Position numbers and translations under genes: made by a program. From Eublepharis macularius (Eukaryota; Chordata; Lepidosauria; Squamata; Eublepharidae), in NCBI RefSeq assembly GCF_028583425.1, contig NC_072797.1, positions 24,214,001 through 24,278,000 of the forward strand: a stretch of 64,000 nt of DNA, in the 5' to 3' direction. This document shows positions 33,804 to 45,534 of this stretch, piece by piece. A model generated the notes under the pieces. It was not told the DNA's origin. It saw nothing but the letters and a program-made list of their open reading frames with translations, and made no database searches. Numbering within the stretch: the first letter of the stretch is position 1; each line of letters begins with the position of its first letter.

Positions 33804-35610
33804 GAGCCGGAGAGTCTTCACGTGGAAGAACCTGCGTGATGTAAACGCCCACCGTACACATTGAAGACTTTTTTAAAAACCGCCTAGGGGCAGAAACTGA
33901 ACTGAAACAAAAGGGAACTGTTTCCCACTCTCCTTTTTTAAAAAAAATGGTGGGATGCTGTGCTGTCTCAGATAAACTCTTCATTACTACAGATTTAGAA
34001 TATAGTTCAGAAAAAGCCCCAGTATACTTGCATAGGGCTGGTGTTTCTTCTGCTAGTTCTGTGCACAAGTGTTCCATCTTTGCCAGACCTACAGCCATAC
34101 ACACAATAAACCACTGGCATTTGCAACCGGCAACCGCTTAAGTGAGCAGTAGACAGGTGGGCAACAAAATGAACGTTCCCTGGCTTTGAAGAGTTGGGTT
34201 TTGTGACCTTGAATAGTGCCTGCCTGGCTTCCTTGTTTCGGTTCAAGGCAAGCTGTAAGGGCTCTAAGTTTTCCTGTGCTACTGCCTTGATTCCCACCAG
34301 GTGCCCAGCAGCCCTGCTTGAGTAAATATCGTGTCCCATACAGAATAGTAGGAGGTGGGCTTTAACACTGGTAGCAATGCCTAATGGGAACATCCTAGAC
34401 TGCATAATCTTGTGGGAAGACACATACTATCAGCAACCGTGATGAAGAATAGCACCATCTCTTCAGTTTTGAAGGAGAAGAGACTCCCAAGCCTGCACTA
34501 AAACGACACCTTCAGTATCAACTGCTGTTCCAGCCTCCTTTGAGCCTCCGTGGAGAAAAGAAGCCAATGACCAAAGAGTTTCTGGGCTACTGCATTCTGC
34601 TGCATGTTTGAATAAGTCCCTGGAGCCCCACAGTGAAACCTCTGCATGTTGAAAACTAGCAAGTCATGGAGAAGGGTTGGAGTCTTCTCCTTCTAATCTA
34701 GTTTTGTTCTAATAGAGGGGAGCATTCATTCTTGCCACTTCCTGTTGAAATGGTAGAATCTAGGAACAGTTTTAACCTGGTACCCTGCTGGTTTTGCTTC
34801 ATCTTTACTTTTCTCCCTCCATAGCAAGCAGCACAGGACTCTATTGTCCTTTACTCTTTCACACAGACAGAAGTGAGCAAATGAAAGACTGGTATTCTGC
34901 AATGTTGAGGCTTCCAAGGCGTACATTGGTGGTCAGTAGAGGTCATGCATCAGTCCATTATCCCAAGAGCGATATAGCAGGTTGGTAGCTGCGTGTTTGC
35001 AAAGCAATGCACGGAGAACATCTTTGGAACTACAACAGATCATGTAATGTCACAATGACTGTGTCGTCCAGCAAGCCTAGTGGCGTATTTCAAAAGCGCT
35101 ATATTTATGCATTTATTTTCCTATTCCAGACTCATCAAGCCACATTTACAGAGCGAAAAAATTTCCAGCTCCATTTTGCCCAGTGTAAATAACCATCAAG
35201 CTAACCCCTTTGCAGATTCTGCTCTGTACTGAAGAGGACCGTTCCTACTATTTACAAAGTTTACTTTTTTATTATAAGCAATGAAAATCAACAACCACAT
35301 TTTATAGCAGTAATTTTGTACATGTATATTTTTATATAGCATCAGCTGCAGAATCGATTGGCTAGCATAATTTTGTAAATGGATTAGGCATCTTACTATC
35401 ACCAAGAGGAGGAAAGCCGAGGTTTATCAGACTGTGGGTCATGCGAGTTTCATATGTGCTGATTTTATGGTTTCCGTGGAAATGTTTGTGAAACGTAACT
35501 GGTTTTACCTTTTTTGTTTGTAAATTTAGACAGCTGAATATGTACATTAATGAGATTTTTCTGCTTTAAAAATATTGTAAAGATGTTCAAAATTGTGTTC
35601 TATGATACTT
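33804..35610 (+). other. EGFLAM: Probable EGFLAM 3' untranslated region
   Basis: Sequence after the stop codon. An AATAAA lies at 34105-34110 and could end a short form. AT-rich, repeat-poor sequence with several TTTTGTA/TTGTAAA runs continues to about 35610, which suggests a longer UTR, but I see no canonical signal at that end. The right boundary is a guess. A block at about 34490-34780 resembles one in a LIFR intron at about 51110-51370. Confidence 0.45.
34490..34780 (+). repeat. Block shared with 51110-51370
   Basis: GACACCTTCAGTATCAACTG, GAGTTTCTGGGCTACTGCAT TCTG, TGTTTGAATAAGTCCC, AAGTCATGGAGAAGG and AATCTAGTTTTGTTCTAATA match, in order, words at 51118-51365. This is either an old interspersed repeat or a local duplication. 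It is in the EGFLAM 3' UTR. Confidence 0.55.
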
Positions 35611-36570
35611 TGGCATCATTTTTTTTTTTAAGAACAGCGGTCCAAAACAGACATTACAGAGGGAACCCACAAGGACTTGTGGTGGATGGGCTCACATTCC
35701 CCCTTGCAGTGTTGCAAAAACATGGTGGTACTCTTCTCTTAAAGATGCAGATATTGCTCCTATCATTTAATCCCCCAGTGTTTTTCTGCAAACCTAGAGT
35801 TTTCCCCAGGCATGTGGAAAAACCTGTATGTAGCCCTATTGTGTGGATTTTTCGATCCACCATCTGAGGCTGTTGTTCAGAATTACTGTCTAGGCATGAC
35901 GTCAAGATTGGATTAGGGCCATATGGAAAAGGAAGAGGGAATTGACCTCCCCCCACTCAATGGCATTGGTATATTTGCCTTATTACCACTTCTACAGAGA
36001 AAAAAATACATGTTCTTTAGAAACACATGTCCCCCCCCCCTTTAAAACTGCTAATGGCCACCCAAGGAACTCATTTTTAAATAGCAAAGCCAAATGCAGG
36101 GGGGGGGGGGGTTGAATAGTTCAATCACTTTCCTGCATGGCTCTGATCTATAATTTATCTTTAACTGGTTGATGATTACTGATCGCCATCATGTCTATTT
36201 AGACTCCAGTTCTTAGCAATGTGCCCTTGGGTTATGGTTGAAATCAAAACCTAAGCCTTTTCATGTATGCTTACCTTACAGAACTATTATTATTGCCAGC
36301 TATGTCGTACAGGAAAGCAGTTAGAATTTCTGGTGGCTAGAGTACTAGTTAGACTCTGTGGCAATGGGAGAAGAGCTTTGAAACCATATGAAACTCCAGC
36401 AAAATCTACAGCCAGCTTGTATTCTGCACTAGGAGAACGTATGGTCATAACGCAAGGGTCTCAGCACACTGCTGCCAACCAGAGAACAAAACTGCCAAAG
36501 ATGAAAAGTTAAAAGGAAGGTTGTAAGTGAAGGGATACAAAAAACATATGAGAATATATATGAAAATACA

Positions 36571-36576
36571 TTTATT
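36571..36576 (-). terminator. Candidate LIFR poly(A) signal AATAAA
   Basis: TTTATT on the + strand reads AATAAA on the - strand, followed downstream by an AT-rich run. It is about 6 kb past the LIFR stop, in keeping with the long UTR of this gene. Other - strand AATAAA words exist in the region, so the choice is tentative. Confidence 0.25.
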
Positions 36577-36861
36577 AAATTTCATGGCAATATTCTGGCA
36601 AACTCTTAAATACATGCATATTTGTAAAACAGAGATAAGCAGTACATTGCCAATACGATAACCAGGCAAACTTGCTGTATGCTCATGCTAAATTTAATAT
36701 ATTAGTATTGACCATCTCTTCCTCCCCAGCTGTATTTCTCAAACTTATTTTCTATTCCCAAAGTCTACTTGGGTAATTTTACATGGCAACATAAGGCTAC
36801 CTTAATGGCTAATTTTGCAGCATAGATATTTATTAAACATTGGATCTTCTCCACTGATTTT

Positions 36862-37022
36862 TTAGCACAGTTAAACTGGCAGCGCCAATCTCACTGCTTA
36901 GCAGGAGTTTAGTCCTTTCCCCACTGCAGCCAATGGCAAACTCCCTCTGTTCATCTCTTGCCTTGAAAACCCTATGGGGTTACCATAAGTCAACTGCAAC
37001 TTGACAGCACTTTACACACACA
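36862..37022 (+). repeat. SINE fragment with Bov-B-type tail and ACAC end
   Basis: GAAAACCCTATGGGGTTACC ATAAGTCAACTGCAACTTGA CAGCAC ending in CACACACAC is the Bov-B-derived tail of Sauria-type SINEs. The head is decayed. It lies in the probable LIFR 3' UTR. Confidence 0.65.
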
Positions 37023-40000
37023 CTGCTAAATGTGTTATTGGCATAGGAAGGGGGGCAAGAATATATTATATCAGGTGAACACCGGAAGTTACTAATGCCT
37101 ACACTTTTCCAATAAAATGCCTAACAGGGACCCTATAAAAGTGTCCACATGGGGTTTCCTTTGCTAGAATACAGTACAGCAACTCCAAGGGCAAAGGGTG
37201 AGATTAAGAAACAGTCTTAAAGGCCATCCCAGAGATTTCAATATATACAGCAGAATAAAAATACATTCGTTTGCATACATCATGTAGGTTTGCTTAAGAG
37301 ACAAACACCATCTGAGTCATTTGGCGCCCAGTTGCCAAATGCAGCAGCTCTGTGTATCCCAGACTGAATGGGAAGATAGGTAAGAGTTTAACTGTTTGCA
37401 GAGAGAACACCCCAAAACCTAAAGCAACTATTAGTATTCCAGTTTGATTAACATGATAACGCTTATTTAATATTTCAAAAAACTTTGGAATTATCTTCAC
37501 ATCCATTAATACATTGAATATGCTATCTACATTCTTAATAAAATCCATTAGCATTTATTGAGCTATAAAATACAGCATTTATCATACAAGTAACATTTAA
37601 TAGTCTGACCCCCAACCCCTTTGCACCTTTCCCATTTTTGCTCATTGCCCCAATTCAACTTCCTCATCTCCACTTCCTTCAACTTTCTTATTTCAGAGGA
37701 TTTCACATTCACAATAAAGGCCTTGGCCAAATGATCACACAGAAATAAGGCAAGAAATCTAACCCACCATAAGTTTCTCCTGCTTGGTGTGTAGTTCACA
37801 AATCACAAACAATGGTGAAGGTCCACTGGAAACTGATAGAAGTTCCTTACCTTCAGGGAACATTTAACACAGTGAGCCTGGCAAAGAATTCTGGGGCACA
37901 TTTTAGTGGCTTGGGTGCACTTTCAGTTCATGTGGGGCACAGGTCTAGTAAGGCCTCACCCTGCCAGGCCTGAGGGTGCACTATATTGAACACAACACCA
38001 TTGCACCGGGGAAGACCAGAAGTGGATGGTTTAAGGAAGCTTGCCTACCATGACTAATATTTTAATTAAGGAATAATTGATAACCTTGCAAGAAACCCCA
38101 GTTTGGAAGGGGGAAAAAAAATTGGTGTTCAAGCAATTATCTTACACTTCTTTTTCTGGCACAGAACTGTCCTAGATCCATATGAAACTAGGCCCAATGG
38201 GACCCCATGGTCGTTAAGGATGTGATACTCTAGAAGAGATCCATGTTCTCTGTGCCTTTTCATAGTACAAGGCTACAAGCCCTGCTTGAATTGGACGAAT
38301 GAAGTCCTCCCAACTTTGGTGGATGAAAACTTTTGTCCAATAGAACTGTTTTGAAAGTGAGCAAGCAAACCTCCCCATTTCCTTCCCTTCCCTCACTGTC
38401 ACCACCATGCCAGAAAAACCTCTCCGAGATGAGCTGCAATGAATCTTTGGCTGTATCTGTTTGGCAGCTTCCACAGCCTTGGTTTAAGAACTTCCGTGGT
38501 CATCCTGAGATTTGGGAAGCAGCCTAAAATGGATTGTGCAGACACTCTTTCCCATCTCAACCTGTTAACACCTAGAAGTCTGCTACACAAATGGATGACT
38601 TCCCCATGGCTTGGTCATAGAGGTGGGCTTGGAGAGAAATAGGCTCAAGCTGCTGTACATTTTGATGGCCAACCCCAGAAACAGACTGGCTGCACTTCTC
38701 AATCCTCCTGAGCTGTTTTTGCAAGTGGGCCCTAAAAGGCAATAATGGGCACTCTGGCTGAAGCATAATGCACAATGGTGACCCTGCTATGTACAAGAGC
38801 AAAGATAGCAGGTATTTGCAGGCATTTGGGTGCATAACACCCCAACTCACTGCTCTGGCAGAGTGTTCTCTGAGCAGCTGGTACACAGAACCAACAAGTG
38901 GTGTACATGCCACACAGCAATGAGAGATTTTCTATATGACCCAAAGTGATCCTTTAGTCATAATGCACTACTTTGCTTTTACAGTTAGATTACAACATAG
39001 TTTTTGTGAGGTATATATAATCTGTGGGTTATTCAAAATGTACATCCTTAAACACTTCAAAATGCCATTTCAAAAACAGGATTCACAGTCCCTTTCTTCC
39101 ACATCAGCTAGCACAAAAGCAACACAGAGATAATTAATAAAATGTCATGCTTTTCAAAAATTAATTCATTCTGTCTTGCTGTTAACAAAACAATTAAAAA
39201 TCACATATAAAACGATATATGGCTCAAAAAAGAATAGCATACTTCAGTCTCTTCTGCAAGACATTTAATGCAACAGAAACAATGGTTTAAAAAAAAGTCA
39301 AATGCTACCAACTGAAGTGCCAGAATTTTATTCCCTGTTCTCCAGCCACCCCACCCCAAAACAGGTGCAGACAACATACTAGCTACAGAAAACCTTCTAA
39401 AACTCCCTTTTTAGAGAGATGTTTCATTAAATGCTCTAGAAAAGACAAAACTAGCAATCAGTTCAGCCTTTTTGGATGTCATGTAAATTTTCAAATACAA
39501 AATGAGAGGAACTCCAGTCTAACCTCTACATTCACTGTGAAAAATCAAGGTATGAGTCTCACCTTCTGAGTAAAGCACAGGGCCTGATTTCAGAATTTAC
39601 CTCAGATGCTTATTAAGGTTATATAGCACCAGAGAAAGATTAAGAACTTGGCATGAAAGATCATTCTCCCACTCACAGATACTGTCCCTCCCTAAGGCTT
39701 GGACATTGTCTACAGGAATGAAGTGGAGGAATGGACTGCATCAATCTGCAGTTGGTGAACTCCACATTTGACTATCCCTTCAAAATCTACAAAAATCAAA
39801 CACTAGCATACCACAGGGAGAGAGGGTCCCTCTATTTACAGGAAGCCTGAGACAGCAAGACGCATTTCATGTTATTCTTCACAATCATCCCCCTACTGTC
39901 TGAAGTGGTGCAGTCCATTCTCCCACCTCATTCTCCAGCCTTTAGTCTAAACCACAAGGTGCTTTAAAAAAATTAATAAAATCAGACTATTGGGACTAAG

Positions 40001-40189
40001 CACCAAGTTAGGTCCAAAGACCCTGGAACTGTAATGACCAACAGTACTGGGCCATGGCAATTAGAGATGAATCAAATTTTGCACACAGTTTGGAGTCCGT
40101 TGTGAAGTACGCACTCCTTTTTGCTTGCTTTTTTTCAGGGTTGTGTGCTTTGGAGCACAGAAGTGTGTGTCAAAAGATGTAAGGAATCC

Positions 40190-40365
40190 ATATGGCCATG
40201 GATGCTACAAAAAATGGAGAGGATCAATAGAATTTGGAGGGGTGCTCTCCTTTGACAGAGATGTTTGAGCAGATAGTGTCCAGCCATCTGTTGGGGATGG
40301 CTTTGAGTTTCCTACCTTGAGCAGGGGGTTGGACTAAATGGCCCTTCCAGCTCTAAGATTCGGTG
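40190..40365 (+). repeat. CR1-like LINE 3' end
   Basis: GGGTTGGACTAAATGGCCCT TCCAGCTCTAAGATTC is the usual CR1 3' end of reptiles and birds. The sequence before it (GATGTTTGAGCAGATAGTGT) fits a decayed continuation. In the probable LIFR 3' UTR, opposite in strand. Confidence 0.5.
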
Positions 40366-40432
40366 GCTGGTAGGCAAGAATTGTTACCAGATAAACCAAA
40401 AAGGGATACTGGAGAGTTTTTTTTCCCGCCTC

Positions 40433-40602
40433 ACCAAGAGTGATTCCCCACACTTTGGATAATGCACTTCCAATCCTCTTTATAGATCATTTGGAACGGA
40501 TTTTTTTTTGTGTGCGGAACAAAAAATCCACCTCAAACGATTGATAAAGTGCATTGAAAGTGAATTATCCAACATGTGCGGAATCACTCCTTGAGTAATA
40601 AA
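40433..40602. mobile_element. Palindromic MITE, CACTTTCAATGCACTTTA family, copy 1
   Basis: Inverted ends AAGAGTGATTCCCCACAC... and GCGGAATCACTCCTTG, with the inner arm TTGGATAATGCACTT repeated inverted as AAGTGAATTATCCAA. No coding capacity. It lies in the probable LIFR 3' UTR. Confidence 0.6.
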
Positions 40603-42574
40603 AGATTCCCCCTCACATCAAAGGCACAACTATCACTGCTGTAAAATAAAAAGTACTTCTTTTTTGCCAAGAAAATCAGAAACTTTCCCTCGTATCTGCC
40701 AAATCATGTATCAAATACCTATTCAAAGTGCAGTAGAGACCTGACTATAACTAGAATATATGATGCATTTCAGACTGCAGCTGGAAATGCAACAGCCATT
40801 CCATAGTTTAGTGGAAGGTCTCCAATACGCAGCTGAGTTCACATGCGGGATGCCCTGGGATTGAAGGTAAAAGCAGAGGTGGGCTTAGAGCATTGGTCCC
40901 TAGATTTGACTTCCTCGGAGTCTGTCAGTTGCCAATGAAGAAATCTGAAATATTTCTATGCCTCGAATATATAAAACACTCGCTCTACAAGTACTGTGTA
41001 ATGAGAGAAGTGCATATGCAAGAAATACACTGTAAATGTTAAAATCTGGTTTAGCTTAGTTTAAAATGGCAGCCCATCTTTTTGTATCCCAGCGCTGAAA
41101 ATTTTATTTCTTCTACCAGTAGTAGTTTTAAAGACATCCACAAAAAAAACACCTGCTCTCCACTTTTAATTTGGGCAAATATTAGTGAGGAAATTCAGAG
41201 AAAGAAGCTCTATTTTGTATATATGGCAAATATTCATGATTGACAAAGCTATTTCCAAAAATAATGGTTTTCCATGGAAACTATAGACAGAAACAGTTCT
41301 CAAGTTTATCCTGTTTCTGTTGGTAGCATTTGTACAGGAAAAGTGCTATGGAAGACACTTTCACTGCAGCGAAGTATTCTTACTTTGAACAATTTGCCTG
41401 TGGCATTCTCATGTAAGTAAGTGACAAAGTGGTTTCCATGGATGTGCAGCACAAGACTGTGGCCTAGTTCTCCCTGAGGTGGAAAACCAATGTCTGGGCT
41501 AGACCACTTCAGGACTGCAGACTGGAGCTCACCTGAATGAATGGTCCTCTGAAGAAAAGAAACAAAAATCCCTCCACATAAAAATTAAACATGTTACAGA
41601 GAAGTATTCTAACCAGGCATAACTATGTGATTTCAGTCAACTGCAGTCATTTGACTAGTAACGAACAAAAACTGGAAAAAGTAAACATCATTTAAAATGC
41701 TGGAAGTTAAAACTTTAATCCGTTCCTGACCGAGATTTTAAAATCAGTGTTACACTCGTTTTTGCACCCCTGAGTTGACTTTTGCATATACATTTTTACA
41801 GCAGGTACAGAAACAAGCATCCAGGCTTGTAAAACTAAACAGACACCCCAAGCTGAGGTTGTGATCCGTAAGTTATTTCCCATGGAGTCCTTCAACTCAA
41901 AAACTGGTTCAGTCATACAGGAATTTTTTAAAAAAACAGACGGCTTTTAAGTGTCAGGTGCTCTACAAAGCAGTTCAAGGGCTAATGCCTTCCAATGATC
42001 ATCAATGTAGTGTTGGGCAGTGTCACCCAGAATCGTAAAACTCTAAAAATACCTCTGATTAGACAACATTTGGATGGGTAAACAAGGCACCCATCCTGAA
42101 GGCATTTACATACTCTACATTTTTACAACTCACATAATTGTGTCAGGGCCAGAGGCTAAGCTTATAACGACTTGTCATTTCTTCCTTCTACATTTTTGGA
42201 AGGGGAGGTTGGCTTTTCTGATACTATCCATGAAGAAAAAGGAACCAGAAAGAGCCCCCAAAAAAAGAACATTGTGCCTAACGGACAGCGAAAAAACTGC
42301 CTGAAAGCAGATGCAAGAACTGTGGCAGCTCTTTGGCTTCAGATGTAAGAGAAGGTTACCATGGAACGCTCCTCTCTAACTGAGCTGCTACAAATTAGCA
42401 GCTCAGCTAGCCCTAATAGTGAATCGTGCCACTTACACTGTAACTTAAACAAGGTTAACATTCAATTTCACTGAAATGAAATTATAAACCTGCTGCACAG
42501 CACCTCTGGGCGCTATTCTTAAAACAAGTCCCAGCATACTGAATCTTTCAAAGGCAACATTTTCCATCCTGGTG

Positions 42575-43198
42575 CTAATCATTTGGCTTGTTGTGAAAGA
42601 AATTTGCAAAGGACCACCCTTTGGGAGAGTCTTCATCCTCCTTGGGTGGGATCAAAAACTGTCGAGAATTAATTGAGCAAGGGCTCCCAAACGAGGCATT
42701 TTCATTGTTGCTCTCAATGGATCTGGGAGAATCGGGACAGCCTGTATTCCAGGTGGGTGGATTCGCCTGAGGTCTGTAGCCTGCAGTCTTGTCCACATCT
42801 TCTGCAGATGATGTATCCTCCATTGTTATTAAGCTGTTCACAGGAAGTTGCATTTGGGGCTTATAGCCTGCAGCAGCCACACAGTCCACCCCTGGCTCTT
42901 CCTTCAGTTTTACTTGAGGAGGATACATCGACTGGATGTCAATATAAATGACCTGGGAAGACCCCATGGATTCGTCTCCTGGTGGGTTGGAGATCTCCTC
43001 TTCTATGATGGGGGGACAATAGGAGACGACAATATGGCTCTCTGTTTCAGAGTCAAACCCATCTTCTGGAAGCTCATCTGCCACAGGTGACGTAATCGCT
43101 GTGTCCTCTATCTTGAGGCATGGAGACTGTGTTTCCACCACTTCAATGTTGTTGGGGGTACATGGATTCATCTCCAAGGTTTTAGGGTTAGCCTTCCC
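42575..43198 (-). CDS. LIFR: LIFR last coding exon: cytoplasmic tail
   Basis: LIFR pairs with gp130 to receive LIF-family cytokines and signals through JAK1 and STAT3. This exon begins after a CTTTGTAG| acceptor, reads KANPKTLEMNPCTPNNIEVV..., and ends FFHNKPND-TAG (stop at 42575-42577). It encodes about 207 residues of tail. Visible motifs are VVSYCPPIIEEEI, a conserved tyrosine region, and three YxxQ motifs (SMYPPQ, AGYKPQ, AGYRPQ), the consensus for STAT3 docking, followed by CSINSRQFLIPPKEDEDSPK. The ending matches mammalian LIFR except for small substitutions and the loss of a short Gly-rich insert. An upstream in-frame TTG is not a start; the exon is internal to the frame. Confidence 0.97.
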   Translation of the reverse strand, partial: GKANPKTLEMNPCTPNNIEVVETQSPCLKIEDTAITSPVADELPEDGFDSETESHIVVSYCPPIIEEEISNPPGDESMGSSQVIYIDIQSMYPPQVKLKEEPGVDCVAAAGYKPQMQLPVNSLITMEDTSSAEDVDKTAGYRPQANPPTWNTGCPDSPRSIESNNENASFGSPCSINSRQFLIPPKEDEDSPKGWSFANFFHNKPND

Positions 43199-43348
43199 CT
43201 ACAAAGAGAAAAGGCAATAACTAAGAGAGAAACACAGACATTTCTAGCATTTAAAATCCATAGATGTAAAAAACAGGTCCACTGTTATCATTATTTTCTA
43301 ATTATCTACTGATAAGAGAGAACAGAGAGGTGAAATGAAAACAATTAC

Positions 43349-43427
43349 CTCACATGGACCCTTCTGGAACTCCAAAGCTTTACAGTTCACAGGGTTTGGA
43401 ATGTCAGGATAGAAAGTTTCTTTAATC
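43349..43427 (-). CDS. LIFR: LIFR coding exon: juxtamembrane box 1
   Basis: A 79-nt exon, acceptor TCCAAAG| and donor GAG|GTAATT on the - strand. The first base completes the Trp of REW. It then reads IKETFYPDIPNPVNCKALEF followed by QKGPCE. The proline-rich PDIPNP segment is the box 1 motif through which class I cytokine receptors hold JAK kinases. It joins the tail exon in frame. Confidence 0.95.
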
Positions 43428-43924
43428 CTTTGGAAGTAAGAACAATATTATTGTCAGGGATTTTCAACAAACTGCCTTACAGTATTAAGTACTAATTAAA
43501 GAATACAGCAACCCACACGAAGCACAATTTGTACAGAAGCTTTTTCTCCAACAGTGTCCTGTGGGAATTTGGACACAGAGAACCTCCCAAATGCAGGTTT
43601 CCCAGCAGATTCAATGTGCTTTTCATGGGTATACAGAGCTCCTTCCATTGAGATGAATGGGAGAATCCATGCACACAATAGTATTATGAATGTGCGCAAG
43701 TGCACAAATTGAACTCTAGATCAGGAGGCCTCTCTAAAATCATCCTCCAACCCTTTAATCTGTCATGTTGAATTTATTTTAATTTTGCACAAAAGTTAGA
43801 GTCTGAAAGTTTCCTCAACATCATCCTCGTACTATAAAGTGGGTTTAAGGGAAGCATGCTATCTAACTTTGGGAAAGCATCTCTGTCCCACTTGTCACAG
43901 ACCTCAGTTTGAATTCCTGTATTC

Positions 43925-44254
43925 CAGGAGACCACAACATGGTGCCTGTAGGTGCCATGGCACCCACCAGCATCTTTCCTGGTGCCTACCAAGAGTTTTT
44001 TGAAAGTGGGCAGGGCCATGTGGGGCTTTTGCCGGGCAAGACTTTTGATTGGCCATTGGAGATATGATTGGCTGAGCAGATTTTTAAAATCATTGCTTTG
44101 GCAGCAGCTACCATCTTCATTGAGCGACCGGAGGTAAGTTGCACTAGCCATTTTTTGGCTCGCCCTGCCTTCTGCAGCAGCCATTTTGTGATAGCGTCTA
44201 GCTGTATCAGAATTCTGAAGATGCCTACAGGCTCATAAAGGTTGGGGATGCCTG
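43925..44254. mobile_element. hAT-type MITE (GGTTGGGGATGCCTG end)
   Basis: 330 bp starting CAGGAGACCACAACATGGTGCC and ending AAAGGTTGGGGATGCCTG, flanked by CTGTATTC and CTGTATAT (8 bp, two mismatches). It holds inverted GGTGCC words and the GCAGCAGCCATTTTGTG and AGCCATTTTTTGGCT pieces common in reptile hAT repeats. It lies in the LIFR intron between the box 1 and transmembrane exons. Confidence 0.65.
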
Positions 44255-44727
44255 CTGTATATAATTAAGGATACTCCATTTTGAAAGGGAGGATAATGGA
44301 TGTGAGGAATGCTTTTTATGGCCATTTTGAGATACACCACTGGAGTACAAGATTCCTTAAAGTATATGCATGTCTAAATGCATGGCTTTGTTCTTGAAAT
44401 GCTCACATGCGTACTTAAAATGCTCACAAGCATAGGCCAAGAAAGGACCTAGGCTTGCTAACATGTATTTTGATGGAAAAGCCAAAACTTATACATGTAT
44501 GTGCTCTTCAAAACTTGACAAGTTAAAACATATATTTTGCAAACCAAAAGCAGCTCAGGAAGCAACCCTTAAAAAGTACTGAAACACTGAATAAAAAGAA
44601 CATTGATGGGGAAAAGTCCAGAATCAGGACTGGCCTGAATGCACAAGAAGTCCACCAAATGGTAATGGACAATATGAAATCTGGGAGACAAGACTGAAAA
44701 ACTGGAGATATGTGAACATGCAAAGTA

Positions 44728-44930
44728 GCTTCATACTACATCAGGCCACTAGTCTATCTTGCTCCGTATTGCCTACTCTGAGTGGCAGCAGCTCTTTGGG
44801 CAGAGAAATCTCTTTCCCAATGCTTTCTACCTTCAATTCTTTAACTGGAACTGGCATCTCACCCATGTAAAGCATATGATCTACCACTGAGTCACAGTCC
44901 TCAGACCCTTGGAAGAGGCCAGAGCTCAGT
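44728..44930 (-). repeat. tRNA-derived SINE (GCATGCAGAAGGTCCC family)
   Basis: Reverse-strand copy starting at GATCTACCACTGAGTCACAG (reversed head) and running to the tail complement CATACTACATCAGGCCACTA. It lies head to head with the next SINE. Confidence 0.6.
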
Positions 44931-45092
44931 GGCACAGCCTCTACTTAGCATGCAGAAGGTCCCAAATTCAATCCTTGATGAGAAAGATCTTGACCTGAGA
45001 CTCTGGAGATCCACTGCCAGGTGGAGTAGACAATACTGACCTTGATGGACCAATGGTCTGATACAAGGCCTATAAGTATAAGGCAGCATAAT
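44931..45092 (+). repeat. tRNA-derived SINE (GCATGCAGAAGGTCCC family)
   Basis: CTCAGTGGCACAGCCTCTAC, GCATGCAGAAGGTCCC, AAATTCAATCCTTGATG, then TAGACAATACTGACCTTGAT and TATAAGGCAGC. Head to head with the SINE before it. Confidence 0.65.
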
Positions 45093-45440
45093 GTATCCAT
45101 GTGGCATGCTTTCTGTTTCATTCCTCAGACTCTAAACAATTCTGGGATCTTTCGCCAATGCAAAGGATTCAGGGCACACCTCTTAGGTTGTAGCTGCTTT
45201 AAGCAGGAACCAGTTTTGACCCTATCCTACAATGAACACATACAAAAATGGCTCTTCAACTGACTCAAGTTCTATCTTTAAGAAGGTCCCAACAACTTTT
45301 GCTCTTCTTCCTATTTTACATTTATATTTTACTAATAATGTAATAAACACAATAGTACTGGACACAATGGTACTTGGAACTGTCACTGTTTTGTCCTCTA
45401 GTAGGTAAGACAATAAAAGTTTGTGGCATGCAAATATTAC

Positions 45441-45534
45441 CATTCCCTCTTCCGGTAGCAAAGGATGCTTGTCACCAGTCCAAGCACCACAACAATGGCC
45501 ACTGGGATAATGATGGCAATGATTAACCCCACCG
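45441..45534 (-). CDS. LIFR: LIFR coding exon: transmembrane helix
   Basis: A 94-nt exon on the - strand, acceptor TTTCAG| and donor GAATG|GTAATA. It reads (S)VGLIIAIIIPVAIVVVLGL then VTSILCYRKRE(W). A run of about 24 hydrophobic residues is followed by the basic stop-transfer YRKRE, as expected for a single-pass receptor. Frame joins to both neighbours are exact: EN-S on one side, W-IKETF on the other. Confidence 0.96.

Larger units (their letters stand above)
36540..42574 (-). other. LIFR: Probable LIFR 3' untranslated region
   Basis: Sequence following the LIFR stop on the - strand. Mammalian LIFR has a 3' UTR of several kilobases, so about 6 kb is plausible. A - strand AATAAA at 36571-36576 is a candidate end signal. 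The stretch is AT-rich with few repeats; those I see are a Bov-B-tailed SINE piece near 36862-37022, a CR1-like tail near 40190-40365 and a MITE at about 40433-40602. The outer boundary is inferred only. Confidence 0.4.

Noticed and set aside
43774-44184. Open frame of 136 codons on -
   Set aside because: Lies largely within the hAT-type MITE at 43925-44254, so it is repeat sequence, not a gene.
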